Source: Ixodes scapularis (lineage: Eukaryota; Arthropoda; Arachnida; Ixodida; Ixodidae). From it: DNA of 64,000 nucleotides. The notes beneath the pieces are model-generated. The model had not been told where the DNA came from. It worked only from the letters and a program-made list of their open reading frames with translations, and ran no database searches. This document shows, in pieces, positions 45,756 to 57,585 of the stretch. A program made the translations under genes and the position numbers. Location of the stretch: assembly GCF_016920785.2 (NCBI RefSeq), contig NW_024609881.1, forward strand, positions 48,516,710 to 48,580,709, read 5' to 3'. Position 1 is the first letter of the stretch, and each line of letters starts with the position of its first letter.

Positions 45756-45870
45756 TGATTAGTTCCAAGAGAAAGACAAGAAGAAAGATGACGAAGATAG
45801 ATAGAAAAGATGAAACAGAGGAGGGAATAAGTCTTCATTCCTCTTGTATGAGTAATTAGAAACCTTTACA
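45756..45870 (+). repeat. 3' LTR of gypsy element
   Basis: See 40537-40652. Followed directly by the TTTAT target duplication. Confidence 0.85.
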
Positions 45871-45954
45871 TTTATGATGGCGGTTGAGTCGTTTTCACAA
45901 TTCAAATTGTTTCTCTCGGCAAAGTTTGTATAATATTTTTTTTTTAATTTTTTA

Positions 45955-46165
45955 AAATTTGTTTACGTTCTTGGAAAGGATGGGACGACTATACTTTTTG
46001 GCAACTTTGATAGCAATCTCGTTTCCCTTGATTTCTGTGTATCTGTGGGTCCAACGCAAGAATATCGTAATGTTCTGGTTTTTCTGTGTTGGTGTTGCTA
46101 TCCAGTTATACGCCGTCTGGAAGCGTTCCTGGTCTACATGATAGAATGCGCTAGTGTGCCAAGTG
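45955..46165 (-). pseudogene. RNase H-like fragment of a LINE
   Basis: The minus-strand frame contains ITIFLRWTHRYTEIKGNEIA and KVAKKYSRP, resembling the WxPxHxGIxGNExAD-xxAK end of LINE-encoded RNase H. The catalytic Asp is replaced. Short and isolated. Confidence 0.5.
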
Positions 46166-47193
46166 GTAACTGCCTTATACAAAGGGAATAGCTTTAAGTG
46201 ACAAAAGATCACAACGCACTATTTTTCTATGTAGGAATAGCGGTAAAATGAAATATTCTTGAAGCTGAGATAGTCTTGGGTCGGGGTAAATTACACTAAA
46301 TTGTTCATCACAAAAAAAAAAAAAAAAAACGCGGGAGAATTTAGAACAGAAGCTGACAATTCGCAGCAAGAAAATTACAGCGTGTTAAATAACTCGGAAG
46401 TGAAAACATAAAATTGACACTGTAGAAACCACGATGTAGAAGGTTCACCAGATCGACTGTCGTATATGCTATTGCAACAAAGAAGTTACGTTTGTTTGTC
46501 GCGAAAATGTCAAATATCAGTCACCGCTTGGAATACAGCATATAACGTGCCAGCAAGCTTACAAATAAACTGTTTAATATTAGGCTGATAATGTGCCAAC
46601 AGAATTTAGTTTACTCAAACGATGGAAGAAAAGTGCAAAATATAATGCCCAGTACTCAGAGGAAAGCTGAAGTAATTGAACACAGATAGATAGACTACCG
46701 CGTCAACGACAAAATAAACGTTGCAATTAGTAAGTGTGTTATGTTTTCGTTGCCTAAGTCCTGAAACAATATCTGTTAAACTGCAGAATGATGTCCAAAC
46801 ATCCCTATAATTGTTCGTATAGGCTAGTAACGATTGAACTTGTCTTGAAAATGATTTGCCAATGCTTTCATCGTGTCACTGTTTCACATAGCACTATATT
46901 TTGTTACACTGAATAATTTCCAGGTGTCTTATATCCGTATGTTTTCACTCTTTTTCTTCTGACTCCGTTTCCATGTGGAGAACTGCGAACTTGATCAAAT
47001 GAATACCTCCGAAACTAAAATTTTATACGTGCAGTAGTTGTGGTTAGGAATAAGCAACTAAGTAAAACGAAACAAGTAAAATACATAAAAAATTGTGATG
47101 TGGGAAGGGTTAAAGAGGCCTCATAAAGTGCGTTTTCTTAGAGTTCGTGAATATTGCGTCAACCTATATTTTTTATCGCAATATGCCACTCAC
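46166..47193 (-). other. Intron sequence, AT-rich, no feature seen
   Basis: Only an A run at 46311-46329 stands out. Confidence 0.4.
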
Positions 47194-47313
47194 CGCAATT
47201 ATGTTCGTCGCTGCCATCTCCACAGCTGTCGACATAATTGCACACTTCAAAATGGAAGATACAAGCTCCATTTGCGCACTTGAAGTCCTCTTCGCATGAC
47301 GAAGGATCAGGTG
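47194..47313 (-). CDS. Exon: LDLa2
   Basis: A 120-nt exon, phase 1 in and out; acceptor TTTTAAG after a 12-base T tract, donor GTGAGT. One complete LDLa module: CEEDFKCANGACIFHFEVCN, then SCGDGSDEHNC, with all six Cys and the GDGSDE calcium-binding end. Separated from the MAM2 end exon by only 156 nt, the shortest intron in the gene. Confidence 0.92.
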
Positions 47314-47469
47314 CTTAAAAAAAAAAAATAAGTGTCAAAAACACAAACATCGACCCTAGAGCTGCTCACACATCGGGATGTTATTTGCTTTTAATGTAGG
47401 TAATGGAGTGCAGTAATTAAAGTAACACACTAATCAGAAGACACAAGAAAATCGAGGATGGTCACTTAC

Positions 47470-47554
47470 GAGGCAGGCCGCAGGCTGCATACTTGATTTC
47501 GTCTATGGCGAAGTACCCGACATTCGCAGGGTGCTGAAGCCCACTAAAATGGAG
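47470..47554 (-). CDS. Exon: end of MAM2
   Basis: An 85-nt exon, phase 0 in, phase 1 out; acceptor GTTTTCAG, donor GTAAGT. Encodes LHFSGLQHPANVGYFAIDEI then KYAACGLP: the AIDEI strand and final Cys of a MAM domain. Confidence 0.9.
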
Positions 47555-47798
47555 CTGAAAACATAAACCAAATGGCGGCTATATTAAAGCCACACAAATG
47601 ACGCGCTGCTTTTAGATATAGCTACCGGCATATTAAGAAAGGCCGGTCTTGGCGAGAACTCAGTATATCAATATCTCTGCTCAGCCATCGAGATAGCTGA
47701 ATTGTCCACTGAAAGTGCCCCAAGACCGACTCCCGAACCAATAGGCGTGAACACAACAGGTCACGCTTCGCATTTTTACGGGTGACACATAGCAGGGA

Positions 47799-48545
47799 TT
47801 GTGCTGGCGGCGTTTCTTGCTGTCGGTCGTCGCAGCGGAGAAGAGAAACCCTTCTTCCTCTCTTGGCCCGAGGAAAGATAAATCGGGTGTTTCCAATCGT
47901 CGCGCCGCGCGGAGAGAGAATATTATGCGTCCCAATCTCCGCTCATCGCTGAACGCCCCCATCATTACACCTTCCCTTCACCGCTCAGCAGTATCGGAAA
48001 AACTTGCACATTCGCTGTCGTCGGCAATGCCGCAGACTCTTCCTAATGGCGTCGCCGCGTCAAGACCGTACTCCATTCCAGGAGCAAGCTGGGAGGGAAC
48101 GGGTATCTTACGCAGCAGCCCCCGTGCACGAATACCTCCGACGTGGCCAACACGCAACAAACGTTTCACCGATTTCAGTCTTCGCCGAATCCGTGCTCTG
48201 CGCAGCGACAACGTTCCACTAATCGTAACCGGCGGCTTCAACGTCGACCTTGGCGGCCGCAGTAGCGAGTGGTTCCTCAGCCTCGTGGAAGCGGAATGGG
48301 GCCTCTGCGTGGTGTCCGATGTCAGCGCACCGACAACGCGTGCCGACACCACCATCGACCTCGTGCTTACGTAATTAGATAATAAAAAAGCATTTGACAC
48401 AGTATCACAGTCACTGTTATTGCTCAAATTAGAGCTTCTAAACCTAGACACTGCCATATTTAAGTGGATGAAAGCATATCTATCATCACGTCGTCAGTGG
48501 GTTATTTTGAATGAGGAAACTTTTAATTTGATGAAGGTTACATTT
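47799..48545 (+). pseudogene. Retroelement fragment: endonuclease-like and RT pieces
   Basis: The plus-strand frame ending at 48374 finishes with VPLIVTGGFNVDLGGRSSEW and TTRADTTIDLVLT, an endonuclease/phosphatase-type segment in which the usual GDFN has become GGFN. A second piece at about 48377-48530 in another frame reads KKAFDTVSQSLLLLKLELL and YLSSRRQWVILN, typical of LINE RT. They may be one LINE or two adjacent fragments; a Helitron-associated endonuclease is another possibility for the first. Confidence 0.6.
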
Positions 48546-48878
48546 AGTGGTTTTCGATGACGCTCAGCAGATTTTTAATTGAAACATACATTTGTGTTCA
48601 ATAATTAAAAAAAAGTAACTTACAAATCTTAGTCAATTATTTCGCATTGTGACAATCAGTCCCCATATTATGTTCCCTGCACAAACACCATTAGGTAGCT
48701 TTCACGGCTCCTTTAAAAAAAAAAAATCTGTAAAACCTAAAAAAAAAAAAAAATTCAGCCTTTCTACTTTGGTCAAGAAGGAAGACCAGCGAAGCTGTAC
48801 TACGGTGGGAATGAAGTAATGGCTGGCCGCAAGTCGGAAAGCCAGAGTGGAAAGGCTGGGAAGGTTGCGCCATCTATG

Positions 48879-48934
48879 AGCGACGGTGGCAACCAGACAA
48901 CTGGCAAGCCGGTTGTCTGGTTGTCACCGTCGCT
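48879..48934. repeat. 23-bp hairpin
   Basis: Arms 48879-48901 and 48912-48934 (AGCGACGGTGGCAACCAGAC core) pair with a single G-T mismatch and a 10-base loop. Confidence 0.75.
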
Positions 48935-51254
48935 TACAGAAGGCGACAGCTGTCCAGAGTTTCGTGTCATCATTTGTTTGCTGACAGACACGATACTGGG
49001 GAAACTGGTTCTTCACAGCTCCGCTGTCAAAAAACCTGTGGAGAACGCGCAACTCACGGATACACCGCAGAGCCAGTGGCCAAAAACTACGGCAGGCGTC
49101 GCCTAAACGCGAAAGGGGCGACGCTGCCAAATTGCGCCGCAGTTGAAGTAGATATCCCGACTGCCATACTCAGGCTAAACCCTCTGACGTCACACCTCTG
49201 AGGTGGCGCTGCCGTTGGTACAGCGCATGTGCAGACGCCTCCTCTCACGCGAATATGGTTTCTGCGCACGCCCCAGCGGCGTGTTGGTCTATAAAGAGTG
49301 AAACCTTCAGAGAGATGCAGAGTATGGCTTATCGTGTTCACACTTTATGCTCAGTGACTCGCCCCCTGAACGTTGTTATATGCGAACGCCGAACTCTCAT
49401 TGGATGCTGGACCATAATAAGGTACGCACGACTCGGCACGTCCCTCGTATCATAAACTCTCAGTGACCGTACTCGTGAGCTATATTAAACAGTTGCGCGC
49501 ACCGTTCGTTTTTACGCCGAGAACTGAAATAACTAAACGAAAACACTCAAGACTTTTTACGTGTAGGAAGGCTTTTGCATTCCTACACGCAGCGCATTCC
49601 AAGAAGCAGCGCGCCACGTCTTCCTATGGCACTCCGGCAGCGACCTCACGCTCCACCACTGCGCTGGCGCGGCACCCCCGCCGGCTGCATGGCTTCCCTG
49701 ACGAAGCATCTGCGTCGCTGTGCTTTTGGCCAATGGGACTTTAAGCGCCGTTTCGCTCAGTCAATGGGAACTTTGGTGACGTTTTTCGCTGCTGCGGATA
49801 ACGCCGGCTTCGCTCCATGGGACACTTATCGCTTTTGCATTAAAATGCTTTAGCATAAAAAAGCGAGGTAATGGTAATAAGGAACTGTAATAAAACAAAA
49901 TAATTTTAATGATTAGCTTTTTGTAAGTAGTTACGTGAGAGATGTTTCTGAGTCGGCATTTTTATGGTAGTAACACGATATATACCGGCCTCGTGAGTTT
50001 TAAAATCCAGAAATTACCGTCGTGCGCGTTACTATTGGTGCGTGCAGTTAGTCGACCGAGTTAGGGTGTGTATTCATGTCGGAATGGGAATATTTTTAAC
50101 GCAGAATTTGATTCTTGAGGAAGCAGACGTTCATCTCGCGAGGGTTCATTTAGCGTGTCGCGTGGCACCATAGAAAGCACTAGAGGTGACCGGCTGCCAA
50201 CATCTTCCATAAGCCACAAACAAAGGAGGAAAGCATAAGAGGCCGGAAAGAGGTCGAGGCGACGCCGTAGCGCTTCTAAAATCGTTTGCCAGTGCCCCTT
50301 AAGGTTTCGGCAGCAACACGGAAATAATGCAGTCATATTGAATCTATAGATCACACCCTCATATGCAGGATGACTTTTTTAAGCAGCGCAGCCAACGTTA
50401 ACTCCAGCTTGAGCCTTCCAGGCACGCGACGCCGTTTCTAGCGTCGTCGCGTCCTCCTTTCGTACACTTTCTTTTGTCGCTTTCGAAAAAAAATTCACAA
50501 ATGAAGTGTCGTCAAAGCATATCGGGCTTCTAATTCCTGCCAATTCAGCGTTTTGTTTTTCACAATCGATCTTTTCCACATACCGACGGCACCAGGCGGT
50601 GGCAAAACGAACTAAAATTGAGAAAGTGACCTACTTCTGCTACCAATCGAAAATGGGAGCTACGCTACCAGTTTCTTCGCCCTCTGAGTTGCGGCGCGAG
50701 CCCAACAAGACCTTAAAAAGGGGCATTCGTGGCGTCTGCCCAAACGTCGTGTTTTTCTTTCCGTCCACTTTCTTTGTCTTTGTAACAGAATTATATATAT
50801 GCTGCAATTACGTGTTCTACCCGCTAATCCACAGCCTCCTTCCGAATTTCCTCGATCTTTCGTGCCGACTTCCGCAGCTTGGCATCGGATGCAAGCGCGT
50901 GCGCAGAACGCTTCTCGAAAAAGGTCCATTGCGTTCGACGGAGCTTGCGGCACTTGTGTTTCGCAGCCGGCTAACCCTCTTCGGCTCTCTCTTGGCTCTA
51001 CACGCCTCACTTTTAGGCTAAATTAAAGCTAACGTAAGTAATAATTCAATTCTACATTAAAAGGCACGAAGGAGGACGCGGTGCTGCTTTAAAAAGAAAC
51101 GGCGGCTAGCGCCAGGAAGACAGTGACTGGGCATGAGCTTTCGCTGCGTTCGTCGTAAAACGAAATTCTACGACTTACTGATCGATAACTCAGTATACAA
51201 CTTTTTTCTTTTTTAAGTTTCGATTTTGTTTAAGCAGTTACAGTGTGGTGCTTG
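48935..51254 (-). other. Intron sequence, GC-rich patches, no gene recognised
   Basis: Many overlapping open frames on both strands (for example 50506-51021), none with recognisable domains. Probably old repeats. Confidence 0.35.
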
Positions 51255-51665
51255 GAGCGGGTCTCCGAGCGGTGCGTTTACCGAGTCCTAAAAAGTGGCT
51301 CCTCGATTTCCACCCGATGACGTCACGGAAGTGTCATGGCGTCGTCGGCTGCGACCTTGACGCGGTGTGATAGCAGCGGTGGTGGATAGGCGGCAGACGC
51401 CTCTTCTGCGGCACGTAGCTGTCCGGCCGGACACTCCACAGAAATGTCGGTAGCCAGGAGTTAAGACACCGTAACGTCGGCGACACTCTCGTCTGCTCCT
51501 GCTTTTTTTGCCTGGACTTCTAACACCAACCGCGCCAGGACCGCGACACCTGACAGCATGAGACGCCTGTTTTTGTGACGCTATTTTTTTAGCACTTCGG
51601 CACCAGTTTTGATGCATCGGCAGAATGGGACTCTAAGCGCACCAGTCGGAGACGCGTTGCGGGCT
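51255..51665. mobile_element. Possible MITE with ~50-bp inverted ends
   Basis: The left end (GGGTCTCCGAGCGGTGCG, then GAGTCC) and the reversed right end (GCGTCTCCGACTGGTGCG, then GAGTCC) match imperfectly. GACGTCA motifs occur near both ends. Confidence 0.45.
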
Positions 51666-51892
51666 CTGTGTCTACAGGTGACGTCATCACACGGATAAGG
51701 CGCCAACTCGGCACCTGCGCACGACACGGAGCATCCTTCGACGCAATGACTGGACGCGAGGCCTAGGCGAAAGCTGTAACACCCGCGTTTTTACACTATG
51801 TCTGCGCTGGATCTCCCGCGATGACGTCAACACGCTAGTTCGCGTCCTTTGAGAATTGTAGGTGGTGGTGGTGTCCAAATCCGCTGACTCAC

Positions 51893-52038
51893 CCTCACTT
51901 CTCCCGGGTAGCGTCCGAGAACAACTGAACCGAGGTGCCAGATTCTTTCTGAAGGCGGTGGTGCAACGGCACGCAAAGTCCAGACATTCATCTTGTACCC
52001 CTTGGTTTCAAGTTCAAGGTCCACGTGGGTGGAAGTGT
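51893..52038 (-). CDS. Exon: MAM2, third part
   Basis: A 146-nt exon, phase 1 in, phase 0 out; acceptor TTCACTAG, donor GTGAGT. Encodes STHVDLELETKGYKMNVWTL and ERIWHLGSVVLGRYPGEVR, central MAM strands. The split codon with the upstream exon makes an Asn, giving a possible NTS sequon. A GTGAGG six bases upstream of the chosen donor is less good and would shorten the strand. Confidence 0.87.
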
Positions 52039-53305
52039 CTAGTGAAGATAGTCGCGGAAGAAAAAGGAAAATCAGGAACTCAGAACCATTACATAGCCGC
52101 CGCAGACCCATTGGAGATTTGGCAAAACAAAAATGCTCAGATAAAATAAATGATGTTTAACAGAACGCAAAATATAGATTATTATGATTAAAATCTTGAT
52201 ATAAATCATAATACAAATAGTAATTCAGCATATTATTTCTTTCATGATTTTTCTAATGCAAGATTTACTATAATAATTTGTGTTTTCGAGTGAGTGTCTG
52301 GCTGTAGTAGTACTGGTGTAAAAAGAGGGTGATTGCCTCTTTGTTTTTCGTTGGCGGTTTTTGTGTCTCTTTGTGGCATTTTCAATTTGAGCGTTTCTCC
52401 AGTGAAATCCATTTCAGCTGCGTTCGAGACTTTCTGTGCCTGTGTCGTCCTTTGCTTGCCAGCAGTCTCGGGGTTTGTTTATATCTAAACTTCACTAGCT
52501 GGTTTGCGCCCTTACGTTTGGTTCATTAAACCGAACCTTTGACAAAAAATATGTTTGAAAATATATTTTAGTAACCGTTTGTCTATGATTTCAATCTGGC
52601 CCATGACTTGGGCCTTTCATTTCTAATAAAGTTCTCTCCTCCTCTCCTCCTCCCTTACAATTTAAGTGTTTTCATTCGCACTTATTTTGTAATACCGGAT
52701 GTCCGAAATAGCGGCCAGGCTCTTTAAACCGACCGCAAAATTCGGTTTCTTAACCTACCGCGCTACGATTTTGTGCAGCGTTGCCCACAGATGGTGCATT
52801 TTTTTGGTGAAATTTGCGAAGAGCGAACTTACCTGACGAAAAAGTAAATAAATAAAAAGTCTTAGCTGCTATGGAAACGCCGCGAAGCCACCGGTCTTCA
52901 AACAATACGGCCCCGTTTCGCACGGGAGACAAGAGATGGCGCAAGCGGTCGCGACGCCAACTGCCGCCAACGAACGAGCATACCGCGCCGAGAGCCGGCG
53001 GCATTAGCAGACGATTTTTTCGACTGAAAAGCGATTCCAGTGAGTGAATACAGAATATAAATGTATGTTTCTTAAGTAACAAAATCAAACAAAACTGCCA
53101 TATTCTAAGAACAAGGCATTACAGGTTTGTTGCAATCGTGTCATCGGACAGATTGATCGCATGTTAGGGTAAAAAGTGTCTCGGCAGCTGGATGACCGCC
53201 CAAAGGGCATACGAGATCTCAAGGTTATCAACAACTCTGAACAGTCAATAGAACCAAGCACAACCTGATTAAAAAGTGTATATCTCTAGGAATTCTTCTA
53301 CCATG
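52039..53305 (-). other. Intron sequence, no feature seen
   Basis: Nothing recognisable apart from a pyrimidine-rich CTCCTCCTC tract near 52636. Confidence 0.4.
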
Positions 53306-53660
53306 CAGAGTTAAAAGATTGAAAGATAGAGGCCCACCAAAAGAGAGTGGTAGCTGTAAAAGCGGCGGCGGCCAATATATCTATCAAATAACATTTGTAC
53401 AAATCTACACTGAACATTTTCAACTAAATTGCTGTGTGACGTCGCAATAGAGTTCCATATTGCGGACGAGAACTCAAGACGCGATCTAAGAAGTGCATCG
53501 TACAAGGTTAACAGACACGCAGGAAAATGAAACTTCCTTGTCAAGCGCGAAATGACGCCAAGGCAGCGGAGACCATGACAAACAATACGAGAAACGTGTA
53601 AACTAAAATCTAATAAGATGCATCCCTTTAACCGCCTTCGCCTCAAGAACCACAATAAGA
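53306..53660 (-). pseudogene. LINE fragment (RT C-terminal region)
   Basis: Minus-strand frame LGVISRLTRKFHFPACLLTL, YDALLRSRLEFSSAIWNSIA and VENVQCRF matches the C-terminal region of LINE subfamilies 1 and 2 (RITKEF, YASVVWNGI, RVQNKF). Only this 115-codon piece remains. Confidence 0.75.
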
Positions 53661-53906
53661 AGAAAAAAAAGCTCTTCTTGTAGAGAATTATTGGTTTACT
53701 AATTTACATGGTGTGTTAAAATATACGTGGGTGAATTTTATATTAGCTGGCTGTCATTTTATTAAGACCTACACGTGTTTCAAACATCAAAAAGCATAGT
53801 TCCTTCCTCTGGCAACCCAATTTTGTAAGAACTACTTTGTGCCGCGCACGAATAATACGCGAAACTTCCTTATTTCTTGATGTAACGAAGAGTATAGTAA
53901 GGCATT

Positions 53907-53940
<34 letters not shown>

Positions 53941-54266
53941 AGCATTTCGTTTCACTTCTCTTCGTCCTCCTCCTCCTTCTCCTCCTTGGCTGCGCATTCT
54001 TTTTCATCTGTGTGGATTGCCCTCCCGCAATCGACCGCCATCATGAGCGTCCGAGGATAGCAAGAGGCGCTCTTCAAAGGAGGCCGTTACTTTTCCTTAT
54101 AGAGGGGTCTTTAGTTTCCCCGGGGACCTAATAATTTCGCAGAAACGCTGCGCCCTTTTTTCCGGTCTAGAGTTGTGCCGCAAATAGTTTCTAGAACAAC
54201 CATAGCTTCAACACGTAAATTATTCCGTTATTAGAGAAAAAATCGGTTAGATTGTATGCAACTCAC
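53661..54266 (-). other. Intron sequence with 29-base poly-G tract
   Basis: G run at 53910-53938 followed by CTCCTCCTCC. No coding signal. Confidence 0.5.
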
Positions 54267-54392
54267 TGGCGTAGTTGTACCAGAAGGTGAACAAGCAAAG
54301 ATGGTCCGTGTTTCGGATGATGGGCGCCGATGCAATCGCTTTTCCCACAACGTGCTTGGACTCTTTTTCACCCGCAAAGATCATATAGAAAC
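54267..54392 (-). CDS. Exon: MAM2, second part
   Basis: A 126-nt exon, phase 1 in and out; acceptor TTTTTGCAG, donor GTGAGT. Encodes FYMIFAGEKESKHVVGKAIA and HLCLFTFWYNYA; C-L-F-x-F-W-Y is the third-Cys strand of MAM. Confidence 0.9.
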
Positions 54393-55355
54393 CTGCAAAA
54401 ATTGAAGCAAACAGTGGTAAAAAACAAAAATTAAGGAATAAATGCGAGCCCGTTCCTAAAAATCTTCCCTTTTCGAAAGTTAACCCGGTGATAGAATGAA
54501 AACCCAGTACATGCTCCGCCTGCAGCACGCAAACGTTGCCATTTGCCGGGTTTTGGTTGCACGTGCGACAAAGTGTCATCTAAGGCAGAAAGCTCGCGCT
54601 CGAGATGGTGTGCACTTGGTTTTTAACCTGTCACCGACTACACCATAGTCGTTGAAAGGGGGCTAAGATACGGAGGGTACGGATTATTATGTTCATCATT
54701 ATTGTCTCCAAGCTCGTTTTCTGGCTTTCTCATTGGTTAACGCGGCACCCTCACAAGCTCTCCGGAGATAGTGAGATTATCTGCTCAGGACTCGCCCAAT
54801 TTTTGTTTTTTTAGGCTGCCAGTGACTATATTGTCAACTTTTATTTTAAATGTCAAATTAAGAACACTGTGCTTGGATTGAGTGGACTTTGAATGTACTC
54901 AATATTCCAAAGCTCTTATTTAATCTAATAATAGTTACGTAACAGCTAAGCGTATGTTATAGCACTACAGCTAGATTTCCTGTTCTTTTGAAAATTAATT
55001 CAATAACAAAAGTAAGATCTTTACTAATTTTTAAATATTGCAGCCACCTGACCTTCCAAGTTATTACGTATTTCAGCGCAACAGCAATAAAGTCGAAGCT
55101 AGTAGATTCAGAATGAGGAAGAGAGTTTACTCCCCTAGTTCATGACAGTTACGGAATGCCAACACCTCAGAAAGAGAGGCGAAATAGACCTGTTGCAAAA
55201 TGTACGGCGCCGCGACGGCAGGGGATTTTGGGAACCCTCGGTACAGATCACGCGCATTCTCGTTGCGCCTGCGCGACCGCGCGCGAGTCGCGCCAGCAAC
55301 CGCCAGCAGCCGTCGCAGCCATCCGCCATCCCGCCCATCCGACGGGAACTTTGTA
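54393..55355 (-). other. Intron sequence, no gene seen
   Basis: Overlapping frames on both strands after 55127 reflect high GC and the neighbouring palindrome. Confidence 0.4.
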
Positions 55356-55903
55356 CAGTCGGGAGCAAAAGTTTGCGGGGCACGGCAGCGCGTGCCGAAA
55401 TGCATCGCCGCGCCGTGCAACGGCGCCCCGCCGCATTAAAAAGCCGCGCTTTGCGCATGCGCGCCCTTCCTGCTGGCAGTCATGTCTCTTTCGCTCGTTT
55501 CTGTCCTACTCATTCCTGATAACCGGAGTCGGCGCCAGGGGCGCAAGTTGCCGTTTCGCTGACTGTCGTGCCTCGAGTCCTCTTCAGCTGCCTCATCAGC
55601 CACGCTGGGTGACGTAGCGCCCGGTTACCCCACCCCGCGTGCTCCGTCACAAATCGCGGCGGCCGAGGCAGCTGATGTAAACGCGCAGCATGACAGCCAG
55701 CGAAGCGCTATTTCGCGCCCCTGGCGCCGACTTTTGTTATCAGGAGTGCGTCGGAAAGAAACGAGCAAAAGTGACATGATGGCGAGCCCGAAAGGCGCGC
55801 ATGCGCAAAGCGCGGCTCCTTAATGCGGCGGCGCGCCGTCGGACGGCGCGGCGATGCCTTTCGGCACGCGCTCCCATGCCCCGCAAACTTTTGCTCCCGA
55901 CTG
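55356..55903. mobile_element. Mariner/Tc1-like fold-back MITE, 548 bp
   Basis: Ends CAGTCGGGAGCAAAAGTTTG and its inverse are flanked by TA (55354-55355 and 55904-55905). The two halves are reverse complements over about 270 bp, meeting near 55630. TA targets and the AGCAAAAGTTTGCGG-type end are typical of Tc1/mariner-derived elements. GC-rich mirror frames inside are not genes. Confidence 0.82.
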
Positions 55904-55905
55904 TA

Positions 55906-57585
55906 CGTCAGTGGAAGCGTGAACGCATCGCAACGGGTGAAGCTTTTCACTTTGAATACGTTGTTCGTCGTACTTACCTTCACGTCTGGCAGTGTCACTT
56001 AATCCACTTAGTTTCACCGCAAACGTAGTAGGGTTCGGCTACGTTAGACAAAACTCTGTCGTTTGCTGCGGGTGCAGCAGACGACAGAGCCGGTACAAAG
56101 AAGAGGGATGAGATAGGGGCAGCCTCGCAAAATAGCCAACGCAATACCCTTTCTCCCATATCCGTGCGCTCGTCCGACTCGGCTCTCAGCCGCTCGAACA
56201 TTGTTGCCATGGTAACCTGCGCCTGCTCGCGTATACCACGTGGTAGAGGGAGGAAAGGCGATGGGTGCGGACTCCCATTATGGGTACCGAGGACTCCCTT
56301 ATTTGTCGCCCGGCGCGAGCGGGCTTTTGGGAATTTCGCAAAGGGTAGTACGTTCTGGTTATGTAAAGCATACCTCATTTGCCCTGAAAGCGCATGTTGC
56401 ATGCTTTTTTTAAGTATAGCCAAGTAGCGTAAATTAGTTGTTGCCAGTCTAGTTGCATAAAATAAATTGCTCATATTCAAATCAACCGGTTTCAACACCA
56501 AAAATTGCAAAAAGAAAAGACAAAAAGAAGCAGGAACGTCAAAATTTGTTATTCATGTGCACACGAAGAAAAACGTAAACAAACTATGTCGTTGACGCTG
56601 CTTCTTACAACACGCGCTCAGATTTACTGGATACGCCTCGGGTGTTCGTCCTAAAAGAAGCTTTCAAGTTTATTTTTTATATGGAGCCACCTGGGAGTAC
56701 CAGCGTCAACCAGACGTTCTGTTTTCGTTTTGAACATGTTTATAATGTTTGCATTTTTTCCCACAAACCTACATTCATGAAGTTTGAGTACGATGAATCT
56801 ACTGCCTATAGATATCTATACAAATACATTTTAGTTGTACTCAGTTCATTGGCTTACTCTGTAGATGAGCTAAATTTCTCATCTACAGCTGAGAGACATG
56901 TCGCACGTAGAGGCAGACTTAGTTCAGGCTGTATAAGTATACACACAACACACACACACATTTATACGATCATTTTACAACCGGATCGCAATCGGGAATG
57001 CACAGGTATTGTCGCTGACAAGATGAGAACGGCATGAAGGAGTTTCAGTTGTCCCGCTTCGCGCGCGAGCTTCTTACTTTCGACAACGCTTCGGCGTCTC
57101 GCGACCCTCAAGCGAGAGCCCATAGCCGAAGTAGGACGGAAAGCAGCAAACAAGTACTGGAGGCTCAACATCGGAATAAGACGCCTCGCTCCTGTTTCCA
57201 TGTCAGTGACTAGAACAGTACGTTGCAACGCAAGCGGCTGCCACAAGGAGGAAAGGGGTTGGAACCCTGCTCGGACGGATCTTCGATTTATTTACCTCCA
57301 CTCTTTCCAAAAGTTCCCGCTCATACTTGTCAGTCATCCAGCGTTTTGGTTCGCAACGTTCGTGAACGCACCGCTTGCATAAAGGCAGCGGTAACGAGCT
57401 ACTTTGGCACAGTCACTTTTCCATTGCCGTCGGATAATGCCCGGTGCCCGTTTGACCTTTAATGAGGCGCCAATAAATGATGTCTTTCAGTTCTAACTTA
57501 TTCTGCTCTTTTGATCTATGACAATATTTGGCCGCCAGCACGGGCAAGAAAGTTCCTCGATTGCATCGTGGATCCTCGTACATAC
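55906..57585 (-). other. Intron sequence, no gene recognised
   Basis: The plus-strand frame at 56642-57037 (131 codons) and the minus frame at 55995-56510 show no familiar domain. Confidence 0.35.

Larger units (their letters stand above)
40537..45870 (+). mobile_element. Ty3/gypsy-type LTR retrotransposon, decayed, with nested insertions
   Basis: Two direct repeats of about 116 bp (40537-40652 and 45756-45870), each beginning TG and ending CA, are flanked by the same pentamer TTTAT (40532-40536 and 45871-45875). A GGCGCAGTCGA-like primer-binding stretch follows the 5' LTR. Between them, in order: gag-like pieces, a retroviral-type aspartic protease region (VDSGASVSLAN), and RT pieces (GYCQVPLQEDTKRYTAFVTP; YVDDIIVYS). 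Stops, frameshifts and two large insertions show it is dead. It is antisense to the host gene and makes the 9-kb intron. Confidence 0.88.

Noticed and set aside
50506..51021. 171-codon plus-strand frame
   Set aside because: No domain, no start context or neighbour supporting a gene, and competing frames on the other strand.
55142..55617. Several Arg-rich frames of 107-153 codons
   Set aside because: They overlap on both strands and are explained by GC-rich DNA and the fold-back element.
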